NCBI RefSeq assembly: GCF_019880225.1
Contig: NZ_CP082284.1
Span: 2,728,001-2,792,000, forward strand
DNA: 64,000 nucleotides
Direction: 5' to 3'
Origin: Halobaculum rubrum
GTDB taxonomy: Archaea > Halobacteriota > Halobacteria > Halobacteriales > Haloferacaceae
The first letter of the stretch is position 1; every line of letters starts with the position of its first letter. The translations under genes were made by a program, and so were the position numbers. The notes beneath the pieces are model-generated. The model was given only the letters and a program-made list of their open reading frames with translations, searched no databases and was not told the origin of the DNA. Below are positions 54,626 to 62,597 of this stretch, piece by piece.

Positions 54626-55132
54626 ATGACGGACACTCAATACATCATGGACGGATTAGAACGACTTGCGCTCGAATACGGTATGGCTGCTTCAACCGAA
54701 GGTGAAGACCACATCGAGGGAGGGATAGCCGCCGAGATACTCGAAACAATCTATCCCGACCGGATTCCTGAAGAGATGGACTTCCCTCCGGGGACAGCCC
54801 TCCTCGTCGCTCTCACCAAGTTGCACCGGGAGACTGACGATGCCGATCTGATCGAACACATCGAACGGGAGATCAAGTCGGTACGAGATGGGCACAACCG
54901 CCTTGCGTCATTCAAACTGAAGCCCTTCCCCTATGCAGGGGACACCCATTTGCTGAAACATGCCGACCACTTCGAAAACCGGGACGATCCAGTATCTCGG
55001 TACTTCCGACTTCGAGCGTTCGAGAGCGTGGGAGCGTTCGACGATCGAGGGCTGCGCCGCGTTCGCCAGTCCGAAGGACCTCCGATGGAGGGCTTGACGG
55101 ACGAGGAGCGGGCGTTTGTCGAAGGGTTGTAA
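54626..55132 (+). CDS. Unrecognised 168-residue protein of the element
   Basis: It starts 4 nt after the integrase stop, so the two form an operon. Mostly helical with Leu/Glu/Asp-rich segments (ALLVALTKLHRETDDADLIEHIEREIKSVRDGHNRLASFKLKPFPYAGDTHLLKHADHFE) and the ending GLTDEERAFVEGL. No family is recognised. The tight link to the integrase suggests a role in excision or its control, such as a directionality factor, but no DNA-binding motif is evident. Confidence 0.65.
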   Translation: MTDTQYIMDGLERLALEYGMAASTEGEDHIEGGIAAEILETIYPDRIPEEMDFPPGTALLVALTKLHRETDDADLIEHIEREIKSVRDGHNRLASFKLKPFPYAGDTHLLKHADHFENRDDPVSRYFRLRAFESVGAFDDRGLRRVRQSEGPPMEGLTDEERAFVEGL

Positions 55133-55320
55133 CGTCCGTCAAGCGCCTCTTCATTCAGATTAGCGCACCTGTTTTTCAGTAGCCTCACTTCTCGAAGTTC
55201 GTTCGATATGGGTTTTGACTCAGCGAAACGGTCCATGGAATAGAAATGATAGAACTATCCTGAACACAGTTGCTTTCGCTGTAGAAATAGGCGAATGCTC
55301 TGCTAAGAGGATATTCGAAC

Positions 55321-55854
55321 CTATCGGAATTGGTGTACATCATCTTCACAATATTTCCAAAACTCTAACCACAATTCTTTATCCCAATGTCTATGAGTAT
55401 TACTTAATAGAAAGAAATCGAGTCCCTTGTAATCCCAATCTAATTCCAATCCACTCAAATTTCGCCTGTCTGTCTTGTGACCAGAAGCCTGTGAATGCGT
55501 CAGTTCCTTGTCGTTGATGTATCGGTAAAACCATGTAGCGGCGTTCTTCCCGACGAACGCAATTCGATTGGGGTCTTGAGCATCTATTCGATCATCAAGG
55601 GTCTCAACACCCTCCTGAACCTGATGAGGCTTGATATTGCTATCTTTTGGTACTCTATATTCGGCCGGATCAACAATCTCAGTTAGATATATACCGTATT
55701 CCTGTCCAAGTCGTCGGTACTCTTCGGGTGGAAGTTGTTCTTCAGTTATCCCCGCTTCGTGAAGTGTTCCCCAAAATCGGTTATTGTGATAGATATAGTA
55801 CGCATCTTGTTGTTTGCTCTTTGAACTTCCACAAAGAAATGTGTGATGTGCCAT
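55321..55854 (-). CDS. UDG-superfamily DNA glycosylase (MUG/HDG-like)
   Basis: A 177-residue protein that aligns by eye with Mug/TDG-type uracil or hypoxanthine DNA glycosylases. It has AHHTFLCGSSKSKQQDAYYIYHNNRFWGTLHEAGITEEQLPPEEYRRLGQEYGIYLTEIVD (NRFW and GI.LT.IV blocks), RIAFVGKNAATWFYRY and LDFFLLSNTHRHWDKELWLEF (the C-terminal 'lPS...HW' block). The usual catalytic first motif (GxNPG in Mug) reads CGSSKSKQQDA, so base specificity may differ. The ATG at 55854 opens the conserved block; an upstream extension is not conserved. Low GC and isolated orientation suggest an acquired cargo gene. Confidence 0.7.
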   Translation of the reverse strand: MAHHTFLCGSSKSKQQDAYYIYHNNRFWGTLHEAGITEEQLPPEEYRRLGQEYGIYLTEIVDPAEYRVPKDSNIKPHQVQEGVETLDDRIDAQDPNRIAFVGKNAATWFYRYINDKELTHSQASGHKTDRRNLSGLELDWDYKGLDFFLLSNTHRHWDKELWLEFWKYCEDDVHQFR

Positions 55855-56060
55855 AAACAACACTATCCGCGAATATTGATAATTGTTGCGTGTGATTGAT
55901 AGTTGTCTCAGATGTTCATAGTGCAACCATAAATTCTGGAATATACCGTTTAAACTGTTAGATTGATGTAGACTTGGACTTCCGAACCGTTATCAAAGAA
56001 TGAGCGTTTCACTCCGCTATCTCGCAGAATAGTCTCTTACCTGAAGACGGGACACTGACA

Positions 56061-57854
56061 ATGTCGGAAGTTCGCGACCGCCTCGATGCATCGATCCACT
56101 CTGCATTTACTCACGATGGGATCTCGCTTGTCGAAGCCCTTCCTGCGATGGGCAAGAGTTTCGGAGTGATCAAGTGGGCCGATGAAACCAGGAATCCGCT
56201 TACCATCCTCACGTCTCGGCAGGAACTCTATGGGCAGTACGAAGAATGGTGTGAAGACGCCGGACTTTCATATCTCATCTTACCAGCGTTTCACCGGGAA
56301 TGCGGAACGATGGGAGCGGATCACCCCATCGAGGCGAGTGTAAAGGAGGTCTATGAATCGGGAATCTCTGGCGCGGGGCTTCACCGAAATGCAGAGCGGT
56401 ACTTCGATCAATCCCTTCCCTGCCAGCAAGACGGTCCCTGCCCGTACATGGAGAAGCGGGAGTTCGACCCTCACGAATACGACGTTCTGATCGGTCACTA
56501 CCTACAAGCCCACAACGGAGAGTACATCGAAGATCGATACGTCGCATACGACGAGTTCCCCGGAGATGCCTACTTCTTCGAGCCGACGCACAACGAAGCG
56601 ACCAGAGCGATCAGGAACTACCTCCAAGCCGAAGAGTCCCTTCCATTCAATACGTGGAGAGAACTCCGCCTCAATGCAAACAACCCGGAGTTCGAAGCGG
56701 CGGTGAGTGAGTGGACGGAAGAACTCGGCTTCTATTCGCACCGAGACACGCGGGCGACATTACAGAATAAGCCGGGATTCCATGCTCACGCACCCCTGCT
56801 GACTCACGCTGGTCTTGAGTTCGAACTATTGGATAACGATTGGGAGTATGCAAGTCTCGGATCAGGGCGAAAGGCTGTGCGAAGTCCTGAAGACGAGTGG
56901 ACCGTTCTCATCCCGCCTTCGCTCTATGCGGCTGAAAGTGTCGTCGCACTCGATGGAACGCCCACTATCACGAAATGGCGGCTCGTCCTCGGGGACAACT
57001 ACATCGAGCGGGAGACAGTCCTCTACTCTGACCGAGAGAAGCGGAAGTATGTTTCTGATGTACTGGGCCTTGAGATCATCCAGACAGATGCCGGGGCGAA
57101 GCCGTACCAAAGTGGGAAGCACGTCAATGCGAAATCTGACGGGGCGCTACTGGAGAACATCCAGAAGAGAGAAGGAAGCCGCCCGGCGGTGATCTCCTCG
57201 AAGAAAGCAAAGGACCACTACGATTCGACCGGCGTTGACAAACACATCGAGCGGTCGGAACACTATGGCAACCTCAAGGGGAGTAACGACTTCGCGGAAG
57301 TCCGACTTGGAGCCGTTATTGGTAGTCCTCATCCACCGGAAGGCGAAGCGGTGGAGCGATGGGCCGCTCTTGACGGGAAAGCCGTCTCTCGCCAACAGGG
57401 TGACGACGGGCGATTGACCAAGGGTGCTGGATTAAAATTCAACCCACCCGGAAACGCGCTGTTCAGAGACGTTGTTGAGAAGGAAGTGATGCAGGCCCTG
57501 ATGAGATTTGGACGGACACCAAGCGACGGTGAGCGTGGTGCAACGGTCTACGTCCACACGTCTCGGCTGCCTCGATGGGTCGAACCAGACGAGCGCGTGG
57601 AGGTCACAACGTGGTCGTCAGGGATGCACGAGGTAGTGAACGCGATACGTGACTCAGACGAGTGGCCTGACGGCGAATGGACGAACAACGAAATCGCAGA
57701 GTCGATCTCTATCGGGACTCGGCAGGTGGGTGAGTTGATGAAGGAATTAGAGGGGGAGGGATACGTTTCGTACCGGCGCGGTGGGCGTGGCAACGCATAT
57801 CATTGGTCGAACGAGCGGCTCGAGGAATTCCAGCGATTTGGACGGGTCGAGTAG
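56061..57854 (+). CDS. Helicase/replication-like NTPase of the element
   Basis: A 597-residue protein with an SF2-like ATPase layout. Walker A-like VEALPAMGKSFGVIKWADE lies at about 25-43, a Walker B-like YVAYDEFPGDAYFFEP near 164-178, and a motif III-like VVALDGTPTITKWRL near 300. A Cys set, ECGTMG plus CQQDGPCPYMEK (about 80 and 119-130), resembles the iron-sulfur or zinc insert of XPD-like helicases. A C-terminal winged helix (WTNNEIAESISIGTRQVGELMKELEGEGYVSYRRGG) ends it. I infer a replication or transfer initiator or helicase for the element. It precedes a repeat-rich, gene-free stretch. Confidence 0.6.
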   Translation: MSEVRDRLDASIHSAFTHDGISLVEALPAMGKSFGVIKWADETRNPLTILTSRQELYGQYEEWCEDAGLSYLILPAFHRECGTMGADHPIEASVKEVYESGISGAGLHRNAERYFDQSLPCQQDGPCPYMEKREFDPHEYDVLIGHYLQAHNGEYIEDRYVAYDEFPGDAYFFEPTHNEATRAIRNYLQAEESLPFNTWRELRLNANNPEFEAAVSEWTEELGFYSHRDTRATLQNKPGFHAHAPLLTHAGLEFELLDNDWEYASLGSGRKAVRSPEDEWTVLIPPSLYAAESVVALDGTPTITKWRLVLGDNYIERETVLYSDREKRKYVSDVLGLEIIQTDAGAKPYQSGKHVNAKSDGALLENIQKREGSRPAVISSKKAKDHYDSTGVDKHIERSEHYGNLKGSNDFAEVRLGAVIGSPHPPEGEAVERWAALDGKAVSRQQGDDGRLTKGAGLKFNPPGNALFRDVVEKEVMQALMRFGRTPSDGERGATVYVHTSRLPRWVEPDERVEVTTWSSGMHEVVNAIRDSDEWPDGEWTNNEIAESISIGTRQVGELMKELEGEGYVSYRRGGRGNAYHWSNERLEEFQRFGRVE

Positions 57855-58457
57855 GTTTCCGAACTCCGGCGTATGTACTCTGTACGTGCGACTTCGGAAA
57901 GAAGCGCACATACCTGCGCGCGAGCAACCAACCAACTACTCCAGCGAAGATGGTGCGTCTATATTGAGTCAACAATGAACAGAACTGTACAATAGATATG
58001 CCCTCACTCATGCTTCGTTTATAAAGGCCCGAATGGGTATATAAACCCTTTACCATTAATAGTAGTGTAGAGGGGTTGAGAGGGCGGAATGGTGGTCGGT
58101 GAAATTCCGACAAGTGATTTGCTCGTCACGGTAAAGGCGGTTGTCCTACCCGGAGTGGTGGGGTTTCCGTCACGCTCGTAGTAGCAACTGGATGGTGAGG
58201 GGGCTGTTGGAAGAAGGCAAAGAGGCGAACACAAGACCTTGCGCCTAACGATTCTGACAGTGACGCCTCTTAGGTTTGGCAGTTCCACTCTGTGCGCCAC
58301 ACCGTGGTAGGCGGCGTAACAGTGGTAAAATAGGCCAAGAAAGTCCCAATGTGAACGAGCGGCCAGAGCAACAGCCTCGGATGGGGGTATCTCGGGGGGG
58401 TTTGCAACTTTACGAATTAGGTTTGAATGATTGAAATGAACTGCTGAGGGTTTTAAT

Positions 58458-58665
58458 GCATCGAGCGTGTTGTAAATCTGGTTCAGATTGAAGTACCAGA
58501 TTAGACTGTTCAGACTAAACTCAACTTATACACGATCAAGTTCAGAGATTCTCCGCCGGCTCGATGCGTTAAACAATGTTAGTTTAACCCGTTGGTGTTC
58601 CCGATACGGACACCAGCGGGGATTTTTGTCTTTATTAAGAAACTACTGTTCAACGCGCTCGATGC
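58458..58665. repeat. Iteron-like repeats GCTCGATGC (three copies)
   Basis: GCTCGATGC occurs at 58559-58567 and 58657-58665, and in reverse at 58458-58466. The first and third copies match over 11 bp (CGCTCGATGCA or its complement). Spacing is close to 100 bp each time. Confidence 0.6.
58590..58627 (+). terminator. Stem-loop followed by T run
   Basis: The arms CGTTGGTGTTC (58590-58600) and GGACACCAGCG (58608-58618) pair over 11 bp with two G-T pairs, around a 7-nt loop. A run of five T follows at 58623-58627. This fits a rightward terminator, but no gene ends just upstream, so it may belong to an RNA or to an origin. Confidence 0.4.
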
Positions 58666-58682
58666 AGTATTGTCCACAGAGA

Positions 58683-58841
58683 CTATCCAAAGATCGCCTC
58701 AACAACGCCGACCCAAAATGCAGTCCCGAAGCCAGATACGATGAACATGCCAAGTTCCATTTGTCCTCCTATGACGAGTTTGATCACCTGAATCAGCAGG
58801 TAGAACGGCCCGAGGAAGAAGACAGTCGCTACTTCATTCAT
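58683..58841 (-). CDS. Small membrane protein, 52 residues
   Basis: A short gene on the reverse strand. The translation begins MNEVATVFFLGPFYLLIQVI and ends FWVGVVEAIFG, giving two hydrophobic helices around a Gly-Gly-Gln turn (KLVIGGQMEL). Its composition is typical of small haloarchaeal viral or plasmid membrane proteins. It diverges from the HTH membrane protein at 59091 across a region with two operator palindromes, so the two may be one regulated module. Confidence 0.55.
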   Translation of the reverse strand: MNEVATVFFLGPFYLLIQVIKLVIGGQMELGMFIVSGFGTAFWVGVVEAIFG

Positions 58842-58990
58842 CAGAGATCACCCCAACTTCCGCAATCTCTTGAATCAGTGTACATCTGCTTGATGAACTT
58901 GCTACGCTACGCCGCCGGATTTCGCCTTTGAATTTGCCAAACATCCGCGTCTCTGACCAGTACCTACAGACCCATAACAATCTGAGACAG

Positions 58991-59008
58991 TTAATTTTAT
59001 TTATAATT
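58991..59008 (+). promoter_or_regulatory. A/T-rich promoter core for the HTH membrane protein
   Basis: TTAATTTTATTTATAATT is the strongest A/T run in the divergent region. It would place transcription starts just before or within the first operator palindrome. Confidence 0.4.
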
Positions 59009-59009
59009 C

Positions 59010-59023
59010 GCAGACCGGTCTGC
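59010..59023. promoter_or_regulatory. Operator palindrome 1, GCAGACCGGTCTGC
   Basis: A perfect 14-bp palindrome with arms GCAGA/TCTGC around CCGG. It lies directly downstream of the A/T-rich promoter core. Confidence 0.6.
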
Positions 59024-59050
59024 AAATCTCCTGATAGGGGACAAAACCCT

Positions 59051-59066
59051 TGCAGAGGCATCTGCA
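59051..59066. promoter_or_regulatory. Operator palindrome 2, TGCAGAGGCATCTGCA
   Basis: Arms TGCAGA/TCTGCA around a 4-nt centre, the same GCAGA-N4-TCTGC pattern as palindrome 1, with about 42 bp between centres (four helical turns). It lies 25 nt before the ATG at 59091. Confidence 0.6.
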
Positions 59067-59090
59067 CATCTTATACAGACCTATCAAGAC

Positions 59091-59699
59091 ATGGCAAAAC
59101 AACTTAAATCACTTAACCAACAGTTCAACAGGGCCGATCAGGAGACAAAGAGAGAGATCGGTGAGTATGTCCACCAGAACCCGGGGAGATGGATTCCAAA
59201 AGAGGAATTGGTTGAAGTCGCCGGAATCGATGAGAGCGGAGTAAGTCGGCACATTGAATCACTCCATGAAGAAGAATACGTACTCTCGAAAATGGACGAT
59301 GGGCAACGGCATGTTCAATGGAATGGCCGTGGTGCTGGTGGTCTTGAATATTGGATACGTCAGATCATCCCTCCGCAAGTTCGGGCAGCCAGTAGTGAAT
59401 TGCGACCGCTACTGACCTTGGAAACTCTTGGAGGTGCGTATCTCCCGACTATCCTATTTGGAGTGTTCGTAATCCTCGGACTGCTTTGCGGCGTTTTTGC
59501 TGTTATTATCTCCTTCACCCCGAGCGGCTCATTGTTTGGATTCAATGCAAAGCAAATCGTGTTTCTCGCTGGATCCTCGACTATCTTCGCTGCTGCCTTT
59601 TTTGTAGCAATTCCAATAGCCAAACTCATCGACGCAGGGGTTGGGCGGATCTGGAACATAATGACTGGTGAACCAGAATCAGATGGCCAAGAGGAGTAG
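59091..59699 (+). CDS. Winged-helix membrane protein, likely autoregulator
   Basis: A 202-residue protein. Residues 1-85 form a winged helix-turn-helix (GEYVHQNPGRWIPKEELVEVAGIDESGVSRHIESLHEEEYVLSKMDDGQRHVQW). Two transmembrane helices follow at about 122-143 (LPTILFGVFVILGLLCGVFAVIISF) and 155-178 (IVFLAGSSTIFAAAFFVAIPIAKLI), then a short acidic tail. A DNA-binding domain tethered to the membrane could sense membrane or infection state. Two matching palindromes precede its start, a good sign of self-regulation. It lies 59 nt before the type I restriction-modification operon. Confidence 0.7.
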   Translation: MAKQLKSLNQQFNRADQETKREIGEYVHQNPGRWIPKEELVEVAGIDESGVSRHIESLHEEEYVLSKMDDGQRHVQWNGRGAGGLEYWIRQIIPPQVRAASSELRPLLTLETLGGAYLPTILFGVFVILGLLCGVFAVIISFTPSGSLFGFNAKQIVFLAGSSTIFAAAFFVAIPIAKLIDAGVGRIWNIMTGEPESDGQEE

Positions 59700-59727
59700 G
59701 AACTGTACGTAATCTCATCACCAGAGA

Positions 59728-59737
59728 GAATATAATC
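59728..59737 (+). promoter_or_regulatory. TATA box for hsd operon
   Basis: GAATATAATC, centred about 27 nt before the hsdM ATG at 59759, is a good haloarchaeal promoter core and implies a leaderless transcript. Confidence 0.6.
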
Positions 59738-59758
59738 ACAGGGTGGCAGGAACTCGGT

Positions 59759-61261
59759 ATGCCAATCTCTGTGGATGAACTCGAATCTCATCTGTTCAAA
59801 TGCGCGGACATAATCCGTGACGCCGTTGACCCGACAGACTACAAGGAGTACATCCTCCCGCTCGTCTATTACAAGTCGATCTCTGACGAGTTCAAGAAGC
59901 AATACGAACAGAACGTGGAAGAGTACGGTGAAGACTTTGCCCGGCGTCAGAATCTCTACGATATTCCTGTTGTCCCTGAGGGCGATCTGTGGAAGGACAT
60001 TCGCGCTGTCAGCGACAACGTTGACCAAGCACTCAACGAGGCGTTCGACGCACTCGCCGATGAGAACCCCGAACTGAAGGGCGTCTTCCGGGCTGACTAC
60101 ATCGACGCCGATGCGCTCGATGATGATCGTCTCGGGCGGCTGGTGGAACACTTGGACACCTACGACCTTGACCGCGACAGCGTGCCGCCGGACATGCTCG
60201 GTGAGGCGTACATGGACTTGGTGCGCCACTTCGCGGAGGAGGAAGGCAAGTCCGGTGGACAGTTCTTCACACCGCCGCACATCGTCAACCTCTGCGTCCG
60301 CCTCGTCGATAATTTCGAGGACGGGATGACGTTCCACGACCCGACTGTCGGCTCAGGGGGTATGCTCATTGAGGCGGCGCGGTACTACCGTGAGGAGCAG
60401 GGTGGTGATCCGACGAAACTCACCTTCTCCGGGCAGGAGATCAACCCAGACATTGCGGCGATCGCGAAGATGAACCTCTCCATCCACGGCCTCGATGGTG
60501 AGATACAGCGCGAAGATTCACTCTCCAAGCCTGCGTTCACGAACGACGAGGAGAACGAACTCACACGCTTCGACCGAGTGCTGGCGAACTTCCCGTTCTC
60601 CGCTGATTGGGACAAGGATGGGCTTCAGGACGACCCGTATGACCGCTTCGACTGGCACGAGAAACTACCCCGTGCCGACCGTGGCGACTACGCCTTCATT
60701 ATGCATATGGCGAAGCAGTTGAAGCGTCCCGACCTCGATGAGGCGGGCGGCAAGGCCGCTATCGTCATTCCCCACGGCGTATTGTTCCGTAAGCACGAGC
60801 AAAGGTATCGGAAGCCGATGCTGGAAAACGATATGGTGGAGGCCATCGTCGGGCTTCCCGAGAACCTGTTTCAGAACAACTCGATTCCCTCCGCCGTCCT
60901 CGTGTTGAATACGGACAAGCCCGCCGAACGCAAGGGTGAGGTACAATTCATCCACGCCGCAGATGAGGCGTTCTACGAGGAACTGTCGAACCAGAACGAA
61001 CTCACCGAGGACGGCCTTGATCACATCGTTGGGAACTTCCGCAAATGGGCAACCGAAGAGCGAGTGAGCCGAACCGTGTCGCTGGACGAGATTCGAGAGA
61101 ACGACTACAATCTCAACATTGCGCTGTACGTCGATACCACGGAGCCGGAGGAAGATATTGACGTGGAGGAGGAACTGGCGAAGTTACGCGAGTTGCAAGC
61201 CGAACGTGACGAGATTGAGGCGACGATGAACGAGCATATGGAGGCTTTGAATTATGAGTGA
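59759..61261 (+). CDS. hsdM: Type I restriction-modification system methyltransferase subunit HsdM
   Basis: A 500-residue N6-adenine methyltransferase. The N-terminal HsdM domain includes YILPLVYYKSISDEFKKQYEQNVEEYGEDFA. The MTase domain shows GQFFTPPHIVNLCVRLVD, SAM motif I HDPTVGSGGMLIEAARYY (about 193-210) and catalytic motif IV as LANFPFSADWD (Asn277; N-F-P-F instead of the common N-P-P-F). PHGVLFRKHEQRYRKPMLENDMVEAIVGLPENLFQNNSIPSAVLVLNTDKP follows. The C-terminal coiled coil (EEDIDVEEELAKLRELQAERDEIEATMNEHMEAL) binds HsdS. Its stop overlaps hsdS by 8 nt. Confidence 0.95.
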   Translation: MPISVDELESHLFKCADIIRDAVDPTDYKEYILPLVYYKSISDEFKKQYEQNVEEYGEDFARRQNLYDIPVVPEGDLWKDIRAVSDNVDQALNEAFDALADENPELKGVFRADYIDADALDDDRLGRLVEHLDTYDLDRDSVPPDMLGEAYMDLVRHFAEEEGKSGGQFFTPPHIVNLCVRLVDNFEDGMTFHDPTVGSGGMLIEAARYYREEQGGDPTKLTFSGQEINPDIAAIAKMNLSIHGLDGEIQREDSLSKPAFTNDEENELTRFDRVLANFPFSADWDKDGLQDDPYDRFDWHEKLPRADRGDYAFIMHMAKQLKRPDLDEAGGKAAIVIPHGVLFRKHEQRYRKPMLENDMVEAIVGLPENLFQNNSIPSAVLVLNTDKPAERKGEVQFIHAADEAFYEELSNQNELTEDGLDHIVGNFRKWATEERVSRTVSLDEIRENDYNLNIALYVDTTEPEEDIDVEEELAKLRELQAERDEIEATMNEHMEALNYE

Positions 61262-62597
61262 GGAGGCAACTCTTGACGAATTCGCCGAACCTGCGCATTC
61301 AGGTGACTCTCAAGAGCGCCAAGAGACTCCGATTGGTGAACTGCCGACGAATTGGGGGGTGGAATGGTTGAAAGATGTGGTCAAAATCAACCCTGATGGC
61401 TTCTCTGAGGATGATTGGCCGTCAGAGATGTTCGAGTATATCTCGCTCTCAGAGGCATCTGATGGAGAAATAGAAGAAAGTCAAACGACTCCTGTTGAAG
61501 ACGCCCCGAGTCGGGCACAACGGACAGTTCAGGAGGGTGATATTCTTGTGGGGACTGTTCGCCCAAAACAGAGAAGCCACGGCTTCGTTAGCGAAGAACA
61601 CGCTGAGAAGATATGTTCGTCTGGCTTTGGTGTTCTACGGCCTGGAACACGGCTTAATTCCCGCTATCTCCTTCAAGAAGTCCTCTCGAATCGGTTTTTC
61701 TCTCAGATGGAGGCGTATGTTGCAGGGTCAGGCTACCCTGCTGTCAAAATCAGCGACCTGAAGAAACATCGAGTTGCTATCCCACCACTCCCCGAGCAAC
61801 GCAAAATCACCACCGTACTCTACACGATTGATCGGGCGATTGAGAAGACTGAGGAATTGGTGAACCAGACTGAACGAGTGAAAACGGGTTTGACTCAAGA
61901 TCTTCTCAAGCGTGGAATCAATAATCAGCAGATGGTCGAAACCGATTCTCGATTCGGATCATTGCCTGAGACTTGGGAATTACGGCCGCTGAAGGAGGTT
62001 AGTGAGATTGCGGGAAGGACTGCACCTGAAAAGGATGATACTGAGTGTTGGGGTGGTGATATTCCGTGGGCCACCCCGAGTGAGATCACGTCGTTGGTGG
62101 GCCAGACAATTGATGACACCGAGGAACAACTAACGGAATTGGCCTTGGATAAGGTTTCTTCCAACCTCTTGCCACCAATGTCTGTGCTGATGACAACACG
62201 AGCGACAATCGGTGAGTGTGCTGTCAACACAGTCGAAATGACGACAAATCAAGGATTCAAGAATATCATCCCCGGAAAAAGGCTTGATACTTGGTACACC
62301 TACTATCGCTTGGATTACGAGAAAGACTACTTAGCAAGTCTCTCAAAAGGTAGTACATTCCCTGAAGTTGGGAAGGACACCGTAGAGAACTTCGTAATTC
62401 CAATTCCCCCATTAGAGGAACAACGTAAGATTGGAGAAAAACTTCGGTCTGTGGACGAGCAAATTCTGTCATATAAAGAGAACAAGTCACAGTACGAACG
62501 CCTCAAACGCGGTCTAATGCAAGACCTCCTCTCGGGAACAGTCCGCACAACCGACACTAACATAGAGGTTCCCGAGGAGATCGCGCAGTATGGTTAG
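61254..62597 (+). CDS. hsdS: Type I restriction-modification specificity subunit HsdS
   Basis: A 447-residue HsdS with two target-recognition domains. Domain 1 (about 25-185) ends in AVKISDLKKHRVAIPPLPEQRKITTVLYTIDRAIEKTEELVNQTERVKTGLTQDLLKRGI, the first conserved spacer coiled coil. Domain 2 (about 235-390) ends in ENFVIPIPPLEEQRKIGEKLRSVDEQILSYKENKSQYERLKRGLMQDLLSGTVR, the second. The two domains would read the two halves of a bipartite site. The middle domains have lower GC than hsdM and hsdR, as expected for exchangeable specificity modules. It overlaps the next gene by 8 nt. Confidence 0.93.
   Translation: MSEEATLDEFAEPAHSGDSQERQETPIGELPTNWGVEWLKDVVKINPDGFSEDDWPSEMFEYISLSEASDGEIEESQTTPVEDAPSRAQRTVQEGDILVGTVRPKQRSHGFVSEEHAEKICSSGFGVLRPGTRLNSRYLLQEVLSNRFFSQMEAYVAGSGYPAVKISDLKKHRVAIPPLPEQRKITTVLYTIDRAIEKTEELVNQTERVKTGLTQDLLKRGINNQQMVETDSRFGSLPETWELRPLKEVSEIAGRTAPEKDDTECWGGDIPWATPSEITSLVGQTIDDTEEQLTELALDKVSSNLLPPMSVLMTTRATIGECAVNTVEMTTNQGFKNIIPGKRLDTWYTYYRLDYEKDYLASLSKGSTFPEVGKDTVENFVIPIPPLEEQRKIGEKLRSVDEQILSYKENKSQYERLKRGLMQDLLSGTVRTTDTNIEVPEEIAQYG

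Larger units (their letters stand above)
57855..58682. other. Gene-poor, repeat-rich region; candidate origin or RNA locus
   Basis: 828 bases without a convincing gene. It holds a TATA-like palindrome GGGTATATAAACCC (58035-58048) and, further right, three copies of GCTCGATGC (58458-58466 inverted, 58559-58567, 58657-58665). Three GTTCAGA repeats lie at 58481, 58508 and 58540. A perfect inverted repeat GTTAAAC/GTTTAAC is at 58568-58588, with a stem-loop at 58590-58618 followed by five T. This looks like a plasmid-type replication origin, or an untranslated RNA running from about 58070 to 58627. Confidence 0.45.

Noticed and set aside
55215..55517. Open frame on the plus strand overlapping the glycosylase
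   Set aside because: It is antisense to the conserved C-terminal blocks of the UDG-like protein.
58019..58300. Possible 93-residue gene in the repeat-rich region
   Set aside because: Poor in acidic residues, rich in Ser, Pro and Thr, and overlaps the palindromes; unlike haloarchaeal proteins.
58488..58931. Possible 147-residue gene on the plus strand
   Set aside because: It covers the repeats and is antisense to the better-looking 52-residue membrane protein; its translation shows no sensible composition.
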